Shown: positions 34,048-43,056, counted from the stretch's first letter. The stretch: 64,000 bases of DNA from Weizmannia acidilactici (GCF_008974185.1 NZ_BKZP01000018.1:1-64000); one strand, 5' to 3'. The notes: generated by a model not told the origin, from the sequence alone. Numbers and translations are program-made.

Positions 34048-34782
34048 ATGAAACAGGCGCCGAAAGCAACAAAATACGAGAGCATTTCTCATGAAATCAA
34101 AAGAAGGATTTTAGAAAAAGAATACCCATATGATGCGCCCATTCCCGATGAAATTACCTTGGCGAAAGAATTCGGCTGCAGTAGAATGACAATGAAAAAG
34201 GCGCTTGACATGCTTGTGATGGATGGACTGCTGTATCGGAAGCGGGGGCATGGCACGTTTATCGTAAAGTCTGCTGTGGATAACCAACTTGTTAATGTAT
34301 CGACAAATGAGTCACTTGGCCTGACCAATTTGCTGAAAGATAAGGATATTAAAAGTAAAACGATTACATTTGAAGTGATGTTTCCGGATGAACATATCGC
34401 ATCTCATTTATCGATCACAGTACAGACACCGGTTTACCATATTATCCGACTCAGGATCGTGGAGGGGGAGCCCTATGTGCTGGAGGAAACATATATGCCT
34501 GCCGAGTTGATCAGCGGCATTACCGATGAAGTACTGCAATCATCGATTTACAGCTATATTAAAAACCAATTGCATTTGACGATTGGTGGATGCCACCGCA
34601 AAATCCGGGCGGACAAGCCGAATGAACTTGACCAAAAATATTTAAAATGTGCTCCGGATGATCCGGTGCTGGAAGTGGAACAAATTGGCTATTTAAATAC
34701 CGGCGTGCCTTTTGAATATTCTTTCTCAAGGCACCGCTATGATAAATTTGTGTTTACCGCAGTCAACATACAAAAAACATAA
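34048..34782 (+). CDS. gmuR: GntR/HutC-family transcriptional regulator
   Basis: Operon repressor (244 aa). The N-terminal winged helix (residues 10-75) carries IPDEITLAKEFGCSRMTMKKALDML and YRKRGHGTFIV. The C-terminal UTRA effector domain begins near residue 90 and would bind a phosphorylated sugar. Upstream, GTGTATACTAGTAATAAC (about 33987-34004) has an ACTAGT-centred inverted repeat that could be its own operator, but this is a guess. The gene lies after gmuD, as in B. subtilis. Confidence 0.88.
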   Translation: MKQAPKATKYESISHEIKRRILEKEYPYDAPIPDEITLAKEFGCSRMTMKKALDMLVMDGLLYRKRGHGTFIVKSAVDNQLVNVSTNESLGLTNLLKDKDIKSKTITFEVMFPDEHIASHLSITVQTPVYHIIRLRIVEGEPYVLEETYMPAELISGITDEVLQSSIYSYIKNQLHLTIGGCHRKIRADKPNELDQKYLKCAPDDPVLEVEQIGYLNTGVPFEYSFSRHRYDKFVFTAVNIQKT

Positions 34783-34797
34783 AGGGGAGGAATCACA

Positions 34798-35673
34798 ATG
34801 TTATTTGGCGGAATTGAAGCCGGTGGCACGAAATTTGTTTGTGCGGTCGGGGATGAAAATGGAAACATCCAGGAACGGGTCGAGTTTCTAACGCGCGATC
34901 CGGGAGATACAATGAAAGATGTGACTGAATTTTTTTCCCGCTTTGAAGTGAAAGCACTTGGCATCGCATCATTCGGGCCGATTGATGTCAATCCGGCGAG
35001 TGAAACGTACGGGTACATCACCACAACGCCGAAAACGGCATGGCAGCACTATCCGATAAAACAAACAATGGAAAAAGCTTTGGGCGTCCCGGCCGGTTTC
35101 ACGACGGACGTGAACGGTGCCGCGCTTGGGGAATTGATGCTCGGCGCGGCAAAGGGTCTTGACAGCTGCCTGTATATTACGGTCGGTACCGGCATCGGCG
35201 CCGGTGCCATTGTAAAAGGCCAACTGCTTGAAGGATGGTCACACCCGGAAATGGGGCATATTTTAGTGCGCCGCCACCCGGATGACCATTACGAAGGCAC
35301 CTGCCCGTTCCATCATGACTGCCTTGAAGGCTTGGCCGCAGGTCCGGCGATTGAGGCGCGCTGGGGGAAAAAAGGGAAAGATCTCGCCGGGCACCCTGAA
35401 GTGTGGAAAATTGAAGCCGATTACCTTGCACAGGCGCTCATGCAGTATATTTTAATCGTGTCGCCGAAAAAAATTATTCTGGGCGGGGGCGTGATGCACC
35501 AAAAGCAATTATTTCCGCTCATTCATCAAAGGCTTGGCGAACTGATTAACGGCTATGCCAAGCTGCCGGAACCGCTGTCCGAATATATCACCGCACCCGG
35601 CCTTGGAAACGATGCCGGCATCACGGGTGCGATTTTGCTCGGAAAACAGGCGTATGAAAATACACAGAAATAG
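34798..35673 (+). CDS. gmuE: ROK-family fructokinase
   Basis: Sugar kinase (291 aa). The phosphate loop GGIEAGGTKFVCAVG opens the protein. TVGTGIGAGAI near residue 125 and the zinc/ROK signature GTCPFHHDCLEGLAAGPAIE near 165 follow. In glucomannan use it would phosphorylate fructose formed from the mannose branch. GmuF (isomerase) and GmuG (mannanase) do not follow here, so the operon is shorter than in B. subtilis. A perfect hairpin 10 bases downstream may end it. Confidence 0.88.
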   Translation: MLFGGIEAGGTKFVCAVGDENGNIQERVEFLTRDPGDTMKDVTEFFSRFEVKALGIASFGPIDVNPASETYGYITTTPKTAWQHYPIKQTMEKALGVPAGFTTDVNGAALGELMLGAAKGLDSCLYITVGTGIGAGAIVKGQLLEGWSHPEMGHILVRRHPDDHYEGTCPFHHDCLEGLAAGPAIEARWGKKGKDLAGHPEVWKIEADYLAQALMQYILIVSPKKIILGGGVMHQKQLFPLIHQRLGELINGYAKLPEPLSEYITAPGLGNDAGITGAILLGKQAYENTQK

Positions 35674-35683
35674 CAATAAAAGA

Positions 35684-35860
35684 TTTGTCCCAAAAGTCGG
35701 TAAACATACTTTTGGGACAAACCTATTTCAGAGGAAAAATTACAGTAAAGTACTCTTTACAATGCTTCTAAGGTCCATTTCGAGGAGAAAAAATTGATTA
35801 AAATGGTCTTTTAAAATATCGCCGCATTTTCTATGTAAAAAGGGCTTTTGGGACAGTCCC
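35684..35860 (+). repeat. IS-end-like element, possible MITE or solo ends
   Basis: Begins with TTTGTCCCAAAAGT (35684-35697), which pairs perfectly with ACTTTTGGGACAAA (35708-35721). It ends with GGGCTTTTGGGACAGTCCC (35842-35860), whose complement GGGACTGTCCCAAAAGCCC resembles the outer ends of the repeats at 47532, 55929 and 63425. There is no coding frame between. The first hairpin may also serve as terminator for gmuE. The rest of the 35674-36142 gap holds only the SDR promoter. Confidence 0.5.
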
Positions 35861-36057
35861 TTTTTTGTGCCAGGATGGAATAGGTTTTGGAAGGAAAAAA
35901 AGCGGAATGGAATGCAAATCTCGCGTTTTGGATCGTTCTGGAAAGTAAAGTTGTTATTTCGGAATGAATTGTTGCCGTATGAATCAAAAAATCATTATAT
36001 TACTGCCCAGTTCGCGGTCTAATTGTGACCGGAGTCCTATAAAACCGAAAAAAATGA

Positions 36058-36125
36058 TTGGTAATAGCGTGCAAATGTAATATAATAAAATTATGCACTT
36101 GTACTAAATTTTGTAAACGCATTCA
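36058..36125 (+). promoter_or_regulatory. Promoter and cre-like site of the SDR gene
   Basis: TTGGTA (36058-36063), 17 bases, TATAAT (36081-36086). TGTAAACGCATTCA (36112-36125) differs from the cre consensus at one fixed position. It would place the gene under CcpA. Confidence 0.5.
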
Positions 36126-36142
36126 ATAAAGGGTGAGGGATC

Positions 36143-36904
36143 ATGGGAAAACTGGATGGAAAAGTTGCTGTAGTGACTGGCGCTGCATCAGGTATGGGGA
36201 AAGCGATTGCGATTTTATATGCAAATGAAGGTGCAAAAGTCGTCGCTTCCGATCTTAATTTAGAAGGTGTGCAGCAGACTGTTTCCGAAATTGAATCAGC
36301 CGGAGGTGCGGCTGTTGCCGTTCAGGCCAATGTCGTAAAAGAAGAAGATGTGCAAACCATGATCGATACGGCAGTGAAAACATATGGTACGCTTGATATC
36401 CTCGTAAACAATGCCGGCATTATGGACAACATGGTACCGGCGGCGGATCTCACGGACGCCTTATGGGAAAAAGTTTTCGCCGTCAACACAACCGGGCCGA
36501 TGCGGACAATAAGAAAAGCGCTTCCGATTTTCCTTGAAAAAAGGGGCGGTGTCATTGTGAATGTTGCTTCGGTCGGCGGCTTGTTCGGATCCCGGGCCGG
36601 TACTGCGTATACTGCTTCAAAACATGCTGTGGTCGGATTGACAAAAAGTGTTGGCTTCCAATATGCACCAAAAGGCATCCGCTGCAATGCCATTGCGCCG
36701 GGCGGGGTGGAAACAAACATTGGAACGACGATGAGCGAGCCGAACGCGTTCGGGATGGAGCGGGCAATGGCCGGCATCGGGCTCAACCCGAGAACCGGAA
36801 AGCCGGAAGAAATTGCAAAGATTGCGCTTTTCCTCGCTTCCGATGATTCCTCGTTCGTTAACGGCACCGTTATCACGGCAGATGCCGGATGGACAGCATA
36901 TTAA
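36143..36904 (+). CDS. SDR-family NAD(P)-dependent oxidoreductase
   Basis: Classical short-chain dehydrogenase (253 aa). The cofactor site TGAASGMGKAI lies near residue 10, NNAG near 88, and the catalytic serine in NVASVGG with YTASK near 155. The C-terminus has NGTVITADAGWTAY. An acidic residue after the second strand (VVASDLN) favours NAD. Substrate unknown; glucose, sorbitol or 3-oxoacyl relatives are possible. AAAGGGTGAGG precedes ATG. The cre-like site suggests a catabolic role. Confidence 0.85.
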   Translation: MGKLDGKVAVVTGAASGMGKAIAILYANEGAKVVASDLNLEGVQQTVSEIESAGGAAVAVQANVVKEEDVQTMIDTAVKTYGTLDILVNNAGIMDNMVPAADLTDALWEKVFAVNTTGPMRTIRKALPIFLEKRGGVIVNVASVGGLFGSRAGTAYTASKHAVVGLTKSVGFQYAPKGIRCNAIAPGGVETNIGTTMSEPNAFGMERAMAGIGLNPRTGKPEEIAKIALFLASDDSSFVNGTVITADAGWTAY

Positions 36905-36965
36905 TGAACCATGTGTAAATGCCGCATATCAAAGGCAGCTGAAAAAGGATAACACGCACAAATAT

Positions 36966-37012
36966 AAAGCGGTGGGACCATTTCAATGGAGCAAGCCCGC
37001 CGCTTTTCTTTT
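36966..37012 (+). terminator. Terminator of the SDR gene
   Basis: AAAGCGGTGGG (36966-36976) pairs with CCCGCCGCTTT (36996-37006) with one mismatch/G-U, followed by a T-rich run. Confidence 0.75.
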
Positions 37013-37103
37013 TTTCAATGGTCTGTTTGCTATGCGGCCTTTTTTATGGAACTTTTTCTGCCGGTTTACGTATGTAGAGAGAAGGTAAAGGAGGCGAAGG
37101 ATT

Positions 37104-38003
37104 ATGTCCTTGAAGCTGGAGCACGTGACCAAAAGATTCGGTGATTTTACAGCCGTAAAAGACTTATCTTTAACCATTCCCGATAAAGAAATTTTTGGCT
37201 TTTTAGGAGCGAACGGAGCCGGGAAAACGACCACTTTCCGGATGATCTTGGGCTTGTTAAAACCAAATGAAGGCACAATCACCTGGAACGGGAAAAAGAT
37301 CGATTACAATGTCAGCCCGCATATCGGGTATTTGCCGGAAGAAAGGGGATTGTATCCAAAATTAAAAGTAAAGGATCAACTTGTTTACCTTGCGAGATTA
37401 CGGGGGATGCGCAAGCAGGATGCACTGAAAGAATTAAAATATTGGCTCGGACGGTTTCATGTCGAAGAATACTTCGATAAACGCGTGGAGGAACTTTCAA
37501 AAGGCAATCAGCAGAAGATCCAGTTTATCGCCGCAGTTATACACAAGCCGAAACTGCTCATACTGGATGAGCCTTTCAGCGGGCTTGACCCGGTTAATGT
37601 CGAGACCTTAAAAGCAGCCGTTTGTGAACTGCAGGATAGCGGGGTAACGATTGTTTTTTCAAGCCACCGGATGGAGCATGTCGAAGAACTTTGCCAGCAC
37701 TTGTGCATTATGCATCATGGAAGTCCGGTTGTTCACGGCGGGTTAAAGGAGATTAAGCGCGCATTCGGCAAGAAAAATGTCATCATCCATGCTGACTTTG
37801 ACCTCGAATTTTTACGTACTTTCTCCGGCGTTGCAAAATTTAAGCAAACGGCTTTGGGGGCGGAACTGCAAATTGACCGGGAAGAAGCCGCGCAGGAAAT
37901 TTTAAATGAAATCAACGGGAAAGGTTTTATCCGCAAGTTTGCGCTTGAAGAACCGTCTTTAAATGATATTTTCATAGAAAAGGTAGGGGCTTCCTATGAA
38001 TAA
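37104..38003 (+). CDS. yhaQ: ABC transporter ATPase, YhaQ/NatA type
   Basis: ATPase (299 aa) of a NatAB-like exporter. Walker A is GANGAGKTT, the signature LSKGNQQKI, and Walker B LLILDEPFSGLD, with a switch histidine in SSHRMEHVE. After residue 215 comes the DUF4162-type C-terminal extension of this subfamily. AAAGGAGG precedes the ATG, and the stop overlaps the permease gene by 8 bases. The family has been linked to sodium or drug extrusion; the substrate here is not known. Confidence 0.9.
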   Translation: MSLKLEHVTKRFGDFTAVKDLSLTIPDKEIFGFLGANGAGKTTTFRMILGLLKPNEGTITWNGKKIDYNVSPHIGYLPEERGLYPKLKVKDQLVYLARLRGMRKQDALKELKYWLGRFHVEEYFDKRVEELSKGNQQKIQFIAAVIHKPKLLILDEPFSGLDPVNVETLKAAVCELQDSGVTIVFSSHRMEHVEELCQHLCIMHHGSPVVHGGLKEIKRAFGKKNVIIHADFDLEFLRTFSGVAKFKQTALGAELQIDREEAAQEILNEINGKGFIRKFALEEPSLNDIFIEKVGASYE

Positions 38004-39249
38004 GTTCGGCATTTTGCTCGGGCATACTTACTCGTCCAAATTAAAATCGAGATCCTTTATCATCACGACTGTTATTTTGCTAGCCGCTGTCATCATCATG
38101 GGCAACATGAGCCGGATTATCGATTTTTTTGCGGGTGGCGGCAAGCAGGAAAAAATTGCTGTGCTCGATCAAACGAACATGCACTACGGGCTGTTGAAAC
38201 AGCAACTGAAAGCTATTGACAAAGATATACAGCTTGTTCAAACGGAAAAAAGCGAAAGCATATTGCGTCAAGAGGTCTTAAGCGGAAAATATAAAGGATA
38301 TCTTGTTCTGTCGCTTGATGCGTCCCGTATGCCAAAAGCGACATATAAAGCCCCCGACTTGGCTGATACCGGCATCACGGACAGTTTGGAGCAGGCTTTG
38401 CAGGCTGTAAAAGGGAGTATGGTGGCTGCCGAATTGAAGCTTTCCCCAAGCCAGCTCGCTCAGTTAAACAGCCCGGTATCTTTTAAAAGCGTGAATCTCA
38501 AAAGCGAAGCAAAATCCGAGGAAGAATTGGCGCAGGCAAGGGGACTTGTTTATATTTTACTGTTTGCCATTTATTTTGCTGTGATTTTTTATGCGAGCGC
38601 AGTCGGAATGGAAGTGGCGACGGAAAAAGCATCGCGTGTCATGGAAATTTTAATTTCAAGCGTATCTCCTGTGCAGCAAATGTTTGCGAAAATTCTCGGC
38701 GGCGCTTTGCTCGGGTTGACACAGATGGCCGTTCTGCTTGCATCAGCCTATTTTTCAATCAAACAAAATCTCGACAATTTAACCGGGGGCTTTTTTGATG
38801 TATTTGGTTTTTCCGATATAAAGGCATCAACAATTGCGTATGCTGTTGTGTTTTTTGTACTCGGGTATCTGCTGTACGCGACTCTTGCGGCACTGCTCGG
38901 TTCGCTCGTCAGCCGGATTGAAGACGCGCAGCAAATGATGATGCCGATGACGTTTCTAGTGATGATCGGCTTTTTCCTTGCGATGGCAGGCCTTGGCAAT
39001 CCTTCAGCAGGCTACATCACTGTGCTTTCTTATGTGCCGTTTTTTACTCCGATGCTGATGTTTTTGCGTGTCGGAATGCTTGATTTGCCGGTTTGGGTGG
39101 GCATCTCAGGAGCGGCGGTGCTGGTAGTAATGATTATTCTGATGGCGGCGGAGGGTGCGCGTATATACCGCGGCGGGGTTCTGTTGTATGGAAAAAGCAA
39201 TTCATTGAAAAACATTAAGAAGGCGTTGCAAATGTCGAAGGTGGACTAA
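37996..39249 (+). CDS. yhaP: ABC transporter permease, YhaP/NatB type
   Basis: Membrane partner of YhaQ (417 aa). One helix at about residues 20-45, an external domain of about 130 residues (KIAVLDQTNMHYGLLKQQL...), then five or more helices in the C-terminal half, with the cytoplasmic motif EVATEKASRVMEILISSVSP near residue 210. This is the ABC-2 (NatB) layout. Coupled to yhaQ by overlap. Confidence 0.9.
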   Translation: MNKFGILLGHTYSSKLKSRSFIITTVILLAAVIIMGNMSRIIDFFAGGGKQEKIAVLDQTNMHYGLLKQQLKAIDKDIQLVQTEKSESILRQEVLSGKYKGYLVLSLDASRMPKATYKAPDLADTGITDSLEQALQAVKGSMVAAELKLSPSQLAQLNSPVSFKSVNLKSEAKSEEELAQARGLVYILLFAIYFAVIFYASAVGMEVATEKASRVMEILISSVSPVQQMFAKILGGALLGLTQMAVLLASAYFSIKQNLDNLTGGFFDVFGFSDIKASTIAYAVVFFVLGYLLYATLAALLGSLVSRIEDAQQMMMPMTFLVMIGFFLAMAGLGNPSAGYITVLSYVPFFTPMLMFLRVGMLDLPVWVGISGAAVLVVMIILMAAEGARIYRGGVLLYGKSNSLKNIKKALQMSKVD

Positions 39250-39330
39250 ATCGCCCCTTTGTTTGAATTTTCCCTTTTAAGGGTAAAATGAGCATAACAA
39301 TACAGTTCTCGCAGAGGGGAGAGTCTTACC

Positions 39331-39432
39331 TTGGGAAATTTCACCAGATCGAAAAAAATCGTCTTCAGCTCGATTATCGGTTTTTTAGTCCTGGTCATCG
39401 TTTTGAGTTACTTTATTTGGTTCAACAAGTGA
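39331..39432 (+). CDS. Small single-helix membrane peptide (33 aa)
   Basis: TTG start after GCAGAGGGGAGAG. The sequence starts MGNFTRSKKIVFSSIIGFLV with a helix of about 20 residues and ends YFIWFNK. A strong terminator follows within 20 bases, so it may be the last gene of the yhaQP unit. A longer overlapping frame in the same direction looks spurious. No family recognised. Confidence 0.5.
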   Translation: MGNFTRSKKIVFSSIIGFLVLVIVLSYFIWFNK

Positions 39433-39449
39433 TGCTGAGTTTCACCTAC

Positions 39450-39477
39450 AATCCGGGAGGCTTTCCCGGATTTTTTC
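39450..39477 (+). terminator. Terminator after yhaQP and the 33-aa peptide
   Basis: AATCCGGGA pairs with TTCCCGGATT around a short loop, followed by six T residues. A second stem, GCCGG/CCGGC followed by TTTTT, lies at about 39551-39576. Confidence 0.8.
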
Positions 39478-39590
39478 ATGGCTGGACAGGATCAGCAGAA
39501 TCCAGCGGAGAAAATAATTGTCGAAATAGCTTAAAAAGGGCTCCCCTTGGCCGGTTTTCCCGGCTTTTTGGGCAACCCCTTCATTACGCT

Positions 39591-40139
39591 TTATTTCGGC
39601 ATCCCGAGATCTTTCAACGGGTAATACGACAGCTCAACTTTTCCGACCACCGATTTGGCCGATATAAATTTAAACATCCGGCTGTCTTTGCTGATCCGCC
39701 GGTTGTCGCCCATGACGAAGAACGAATCTTTCGGCACAGTGGATTTTCCGGTAATTTCTTTCAGTGTGAAATCCCCGGTTAATTTGCTCCCTTCTTCTAT
39801 ATTTGCTTTGTTTTGTTTTAAATACGGCTCTGCATACGGATTGCCGTTAATATACAGGGTATCATTTTTTATCTCGAGGCTGTCGCCGGGAAGGCCGATC
39901 ACCCTTTTGACATAATAAGCGTCTTCATCCGGTGCATGAAAAACGATAATATCAAACCGGTGAATTTCCCCCACTTTGCTGACAATGACTTTTTCATGAT
40001 TGGCCAAGGTCGGCGACATCGATTCCCCGTAAACGGTAACTGGGCTGAACAAAAAATGCCGGCAGATCCCAGCGAGCACCAATGCTGCGGCAAATGTGGC
40101 CCAATAGGAAAAAGCCCCTTTTAACAATCGTTCAAGCAT
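39591..40139 (-). CDS. Signal peptidase I
   Basis: Type I signal peptidase (182 aa) that removes signal peptides from exported proteins at the outer membrane face. A single N-terminal helix (residues 10-30) leads to the catalytic Ser in YGESMSPTL (about Ser41). The general-base Lys lies in YYVKRVIGLPGD (about Lys79), and GDNR near residue 145 completes the family boxes. This is the SipS/SipT/SipV class of Bacillus. Which paralogue cannot be told from one sequence. Confidence 0.93.
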   Translation of the reverse strand: MLERLLKGAFSYWATFAAALVLAGICRHFLFSPVTVYGESMSPTLANHEKVIVSKVGEIHRFDIIVFHAPDEDAYYVKRVIGLPGDSLEIKNDTLYINGNPYAEPYLKQNKANIEEGSKLTGDFTLKEITGKSTVPKDSFFVMGDNRRISKDSRMFKFISAKSVVGKVELSYYPLKDLGMPK

Positions 40140-40594
40140 GCGGTTGCCCCCTTACTGCACCATTGTTCTTTGTATTAGTATATCATGTATTTTGAATGCT
40201 TAGTAAAATAAATCTTTCTGAAACAGTTTTTTAAGGGTATAATGGCAAAAATATTTCATGGAAAGGGGCAGTGGGGCTGCTGAGTTCGGTTTTGGCAGTC
40301 TCATCAAGCTCTTTTTACAGGCAAAGGGATATGCGTAATTTGCTTAAAGGCATGTTGCGGCAAGAATTTTAGCAAAGCTGTCATTTATGGAGCATGTAAA
40401 GATGAAATGGGGTGATGATTTACAGCGAATGATCCATATGAAGCCATACGACCAAAAGGAGAAAAAATTTTACAAATGGGCTTTACGAAAACCTGGAGAC
40501 CATTTGTAAAAAAATCTTTCATTGTGCAACGGTTGTCCGCCCTGATATCCAGAAACTGTAAAAAAGTGGTTTTCATATGCGTGCAACCCGACAC
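40140..40594 (+). other. Stretch without a supported gene
   Basis: About 455 bases. A GGTATAATGG sequence (about 40235-40245) could be a -10 box. From about 40410 to 40600 one plus frame (NDPYEAIRPKGEKILQMGFT and onward) is open for roughly 60 codons and has a protein-like composition but no start site. I do not recognise it, and it may be a remnant. Short frames on the minus strand here look like shadows. Confidence 0.35.
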
Positions 40595-41425
40595 CTAGTC
40601 TATCCCAATCTTTAAATAACATCGGTCATCAAAAGAAATCCTGCCGTTTTCAATGCCCTTTGTCGAAATGATTTTTTTGTAGCAAAGCGGGTCTTCCGCC
40701 AGTGCCTCCTTTAAATAACGTTCTGTTGCCGCTAAATCAGGGAATAGTTCAGGATATCCGTCGCTGGCAAGCACGACTTCTTGGACACCGGCCGGAACGG
40801 GTATTACTTTAGCATCTTCCATTTTATACCCGAATCCGCTGATCGTTGAATACGAAAAAGGTGAATCCATTTCGGAATTGAGGAATGCCTGCTGCATGTG
40901 CAAAAGCGGCTGGATCGCGCTCCGGCCGCCGTCTTCGTCCAGAAACTCTGCTTCCGTTTTTCCATTCAACAGCGCATATTCAATATAATATTTCCTGACC
41001 ATACTGATCAGCCGGTCGACCGGTTTAAAGTTCGTATACCGTTTTCCGGCAAATGCCTGGCAGTCGCCGAACAGCCAGATTTGACGGCGGTATCTGCTGT
41101 ACGCGGCCATGCTTGCCGCCGGAATTTTGTTCGGATCTTTTTGCATTTCTCCAAGCAGTCCGCGTGCTTTATACTGCTCGTATAAATGCGATTCAATCAG
41201 CCGGACAAACGCTTCAGAATCCAAATCCGGATTCTCTACGGATTCCACTGCCGCTTTGATTTGTTCGGCAATGAATTTTCCCGTTGCCATGCCGTCAATA
41301 ACAAGTGCACTTTTCGCCGTAGCGCCGTCAATCACTGCGGCAAAATGTTCCGTGACAATCCATGCATCCTCGCAAAGCAGCGGGTCCGCCGTTTTTCCCT
41401 CTAAAAATACCTCTAATATTTTCAT
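40595..41425 (-). CDS. PP2C-like protein phosphatase family protein
   Basis: Protein of 276 aa with the pattern of PP2C-type phosphatases. An early CEDAWIV...AAVIDGATAKS supplies a D-G metal site, IWLFGDCQAFAGKRY sits near residue 115, VVLASDGYPELFP near 220, and a late SFDDRCYLKI gives the second acidic site. The central part lacks a clear textbook motif XI context, so activity is inferred. It does not look like the stage II or stress phosphatases (SpoIIE, RsbU) because it has no sensor domain. Neighbours give no clear target. Confidence 0.6.
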   Translation of the reverse strand: MKILEVFLEGKTADPLLCEDAWIVTEHFAAVIDGATAKSALVIDGMATGKFIAEQIKAAVESVENPDLDSEAFVRLIESHLYEQYKARGLLGEMQKDPNKIPAASMAAYSRYRRQIWLFGDCQAFAGKRYTNFKPVDRLISMVRKYYIEYALLNGKTEAEFLDEDGGRSAIQPLLHMQQAFLNSEMDSPFSYSTISGFGYKMEDAKVIPVPAGVQEVVLASDGYPELFPDLAATERYLKEALAEDPLCYKKIISTKGIENGRISFDDRCYLKIGID

Positions 41426-41435
41426 GGATATGCTC

Positions 41436-41621
41436 CTAGATGCTTTTTTTCATTCCGCACCGGCGGCATTCACGCAGGAACACACCATGTTTGACCGAAG
41501 ATTTAAAATGGCTGTAGCCGCAGTTATCGCAGCGTCCCGGATGGATATCGGGCATTTCCTTGTAATCATATACAATGCTCGTATCATAGCCCTTTGTTTC
41601 ATAATCTTTTTCTTCGCTCAT
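41436..41621 (-). CDS. Small zinc-ribbon-like protein (61 aa)
   Basis: Two CxxC pairs (Cys31/Cys34 and Cys52/Cys55) separated by 17 residues, as in rubredoxin-like zinc ribbons, after an acidic Tyr-rich N-terminus. It lies just upstream of the PP2C-like gene on the same strand, 10 bases apart, so the two are probably cotranscribed. No family name recognised. Confidence 0.6.
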   Translation of the reverse strand: MSEEKDYETKGYDTSIVYDYKEMPDIHPGRCDNCGYSHFKSSVKHGVFLRECRRCGMKKSI

Positions 41622-41646
41622 CGATACTCACCCCGGTACAGAATTT

Positions 41647-41945
41647 CTATACATAAGGATACCACATTTTTCGGATACCGGGAAAAAATGTACAATTGGC
41701 AATACCTTTTCCTTTGTAGTAATGGTCCAAATTATCTTTATGAATTAATTTCGTTCCAAGCAGATGGATGATGATGTAATCTATTTCCGATTCCGGAAAT
41801 TCCAGGCCTGTCAACTTTTCCACTTCGTAAACAATTTCTTCGGCGACCATTTTTTCAAACGGATATTTTCCAGATAATCCGTGCTCAAGCGTTTCGATGA
41901 CAAAACCTTCTTTAATCCTTTTGCATGCGATCGTAATATGGGCGG
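41647..41945 (-). pseudogene. PRD-domain fragment of a PTS-linked transcriptional regulator
   Basis: On the minus strand the frame reads HITIACKRIKEGFVIETLEH, then a GKYPFEKMVAEEI segment and ESEIDYIIIHLLGTKLIHKD, the pattern of a PTS regulation domain of LicR/BglG-type activators. It has no own start, no DNA-binding domain and degrades after KGKGI. At about 41940 it abuts, head to head, an EIIC fragment on the other strand. It is the remnant of a regulator lost by deletion. Confidence 0.65.
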
Positions 41946-42669
41946 CCAGATTACGCAGGGAAATATCCGAAACTTCGAGTCGATGTTTGGCGCAACATTG
42001 CCGGCAACATTGATCATTACCGTCTTTGAAGCTTTACTCTGGAGCTTCGGGATCCACGGTTCGAACGTTGTCGGCGGTATCATGCAGCCGATCTGGTTGG
42101 CATTAACAGCCGACAACGCAGCAGCATTCGCAGCAGGAAAAGCACTGCCGCACATTGTAAACTATCAATTTTATTCAAACTTTATGAAAATCGGCGGCTT
42201 CGGCGGCACGTTCGGCTTGGCCTTGCTGCTTTTGTTCGCGTCGAAATCGAGCCAATATAGAGCATTAGGAAAACTAGCCATCGTACCTGGGTTCTTTGGA
42301 ATCAACGAACCAATTATCTTCGGGATGCCGATCGTATTAAACCCGATCATGATCATTCCGTTTATCCTTACACCGCTTGTATTGTGCGTCGTTGCATATT
42401 TTGCAATGGCATCTGGTTTGGTTCCGTACACAAACGGCACAAACATTCCATGGACAACCCCGCCGGTCATCGCATGATTCCTTGTCAGCGGCTGGAGAGG
42501 CGCAGTGTTGAATGTTGTCCAAATCTTTATCTCAATGGCGATTTACTATCCTTTCTTTAAAACGGCAGACCGCTTGGCATATAAAAACGAACAGGAAGAA
42601 GCTGAAGCCCAAGCTCAAGAAAAAGCAAAAGAAGTAGGTTTCAGCGGCCAGCCGGAATTGCAAGATTAA
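41940..42669 (+). pseudogene. PTS lactose/cellobiose-type EIIC, 5'-deleted and with an internal stop
   Basis: The C-terminal 240 residues of an EIIC permease remain: LPATLIITVFEALLWSFGIH, then GINEPIIFGMPIVLNPIMI-like sequence and NIPWTTPPVIA. A TGA (42475-42477) interrupts where GGA (Gly) is expected, and the frame continues FLVSGWRGAVLNVVQ to the natural end GFSGQPELQD. The first half is gone, replaced by the reversed regulator fragment. Two lesions make it non-functional. Confidence 0.85.
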
Positions 42670-42701
42670 TAAAATGACGAACGAAGGGTGTGACACTCAT
42701 A

Positions 42702-43028
42702 TTGGAACAAGAACAAATGACAGATATGAATATAATTGGATTTCAGATTATCAGTAATGTCGGCATGGCCAAAAGCTTGGTGATGGAAGCGCTCTATGCG
42801 GCAAAAGACGGGGGCTTTGAATTGGCGGAACAAAAATTGCAGGAATCCTGGCAATATTTCGTCGAAGGGCACAAAGTCCACTCTTCCTTGATCCAGCAGG
42901 AAGCAAGCGGTAATAAAGTAGAATTCTCGATGCTCTTCATGCATGCCGAAGACCAGCTCATGAGCGCCGAAACCATTTCGGAACTGGTAAAAGAAATGAT
43001 TGAGATGTACAAAAGGTTAGAAAAATAA
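42702..43028 (+). CDS. PTS lactose/cellobiose-type EIIA component
   Basis: Intact IIA-lac protein (about 108 aa) with GFQIISNVGMAKSLVMEALY near the start and the phosphorylation region MLFMHAEDQLMSAETI. It is the surviving member of the broken PTS operon before it. TTG 42702 is the most plausible start (GAAGGG lies 13 bases upstream); GTG 42690 is too close to that site. It could still serve another EIIB/EIIC pair. Confidence 0.8.
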   Translation: MEQEQMTDMNIIGFQIISNVGMAKSLVMEALYAAKDGGFELAEQKLQESWQYFVEGHKVHSSLIQQEASGNKVEFSMLFMHAEDQLMSAETISELVKEMIEMYKRLEK

Positions 43029-43056
43029 AGAATTGGTTGGTGTTATTCCAAAAAAA

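Noticed and set aside
39288-39782. 164-codon plus frame overlapping the signal peptidase gene
   Set aside because: It is antisense to a clear signal peptidase and has no family features; only the 33-aa frame inside this area has a good start site.
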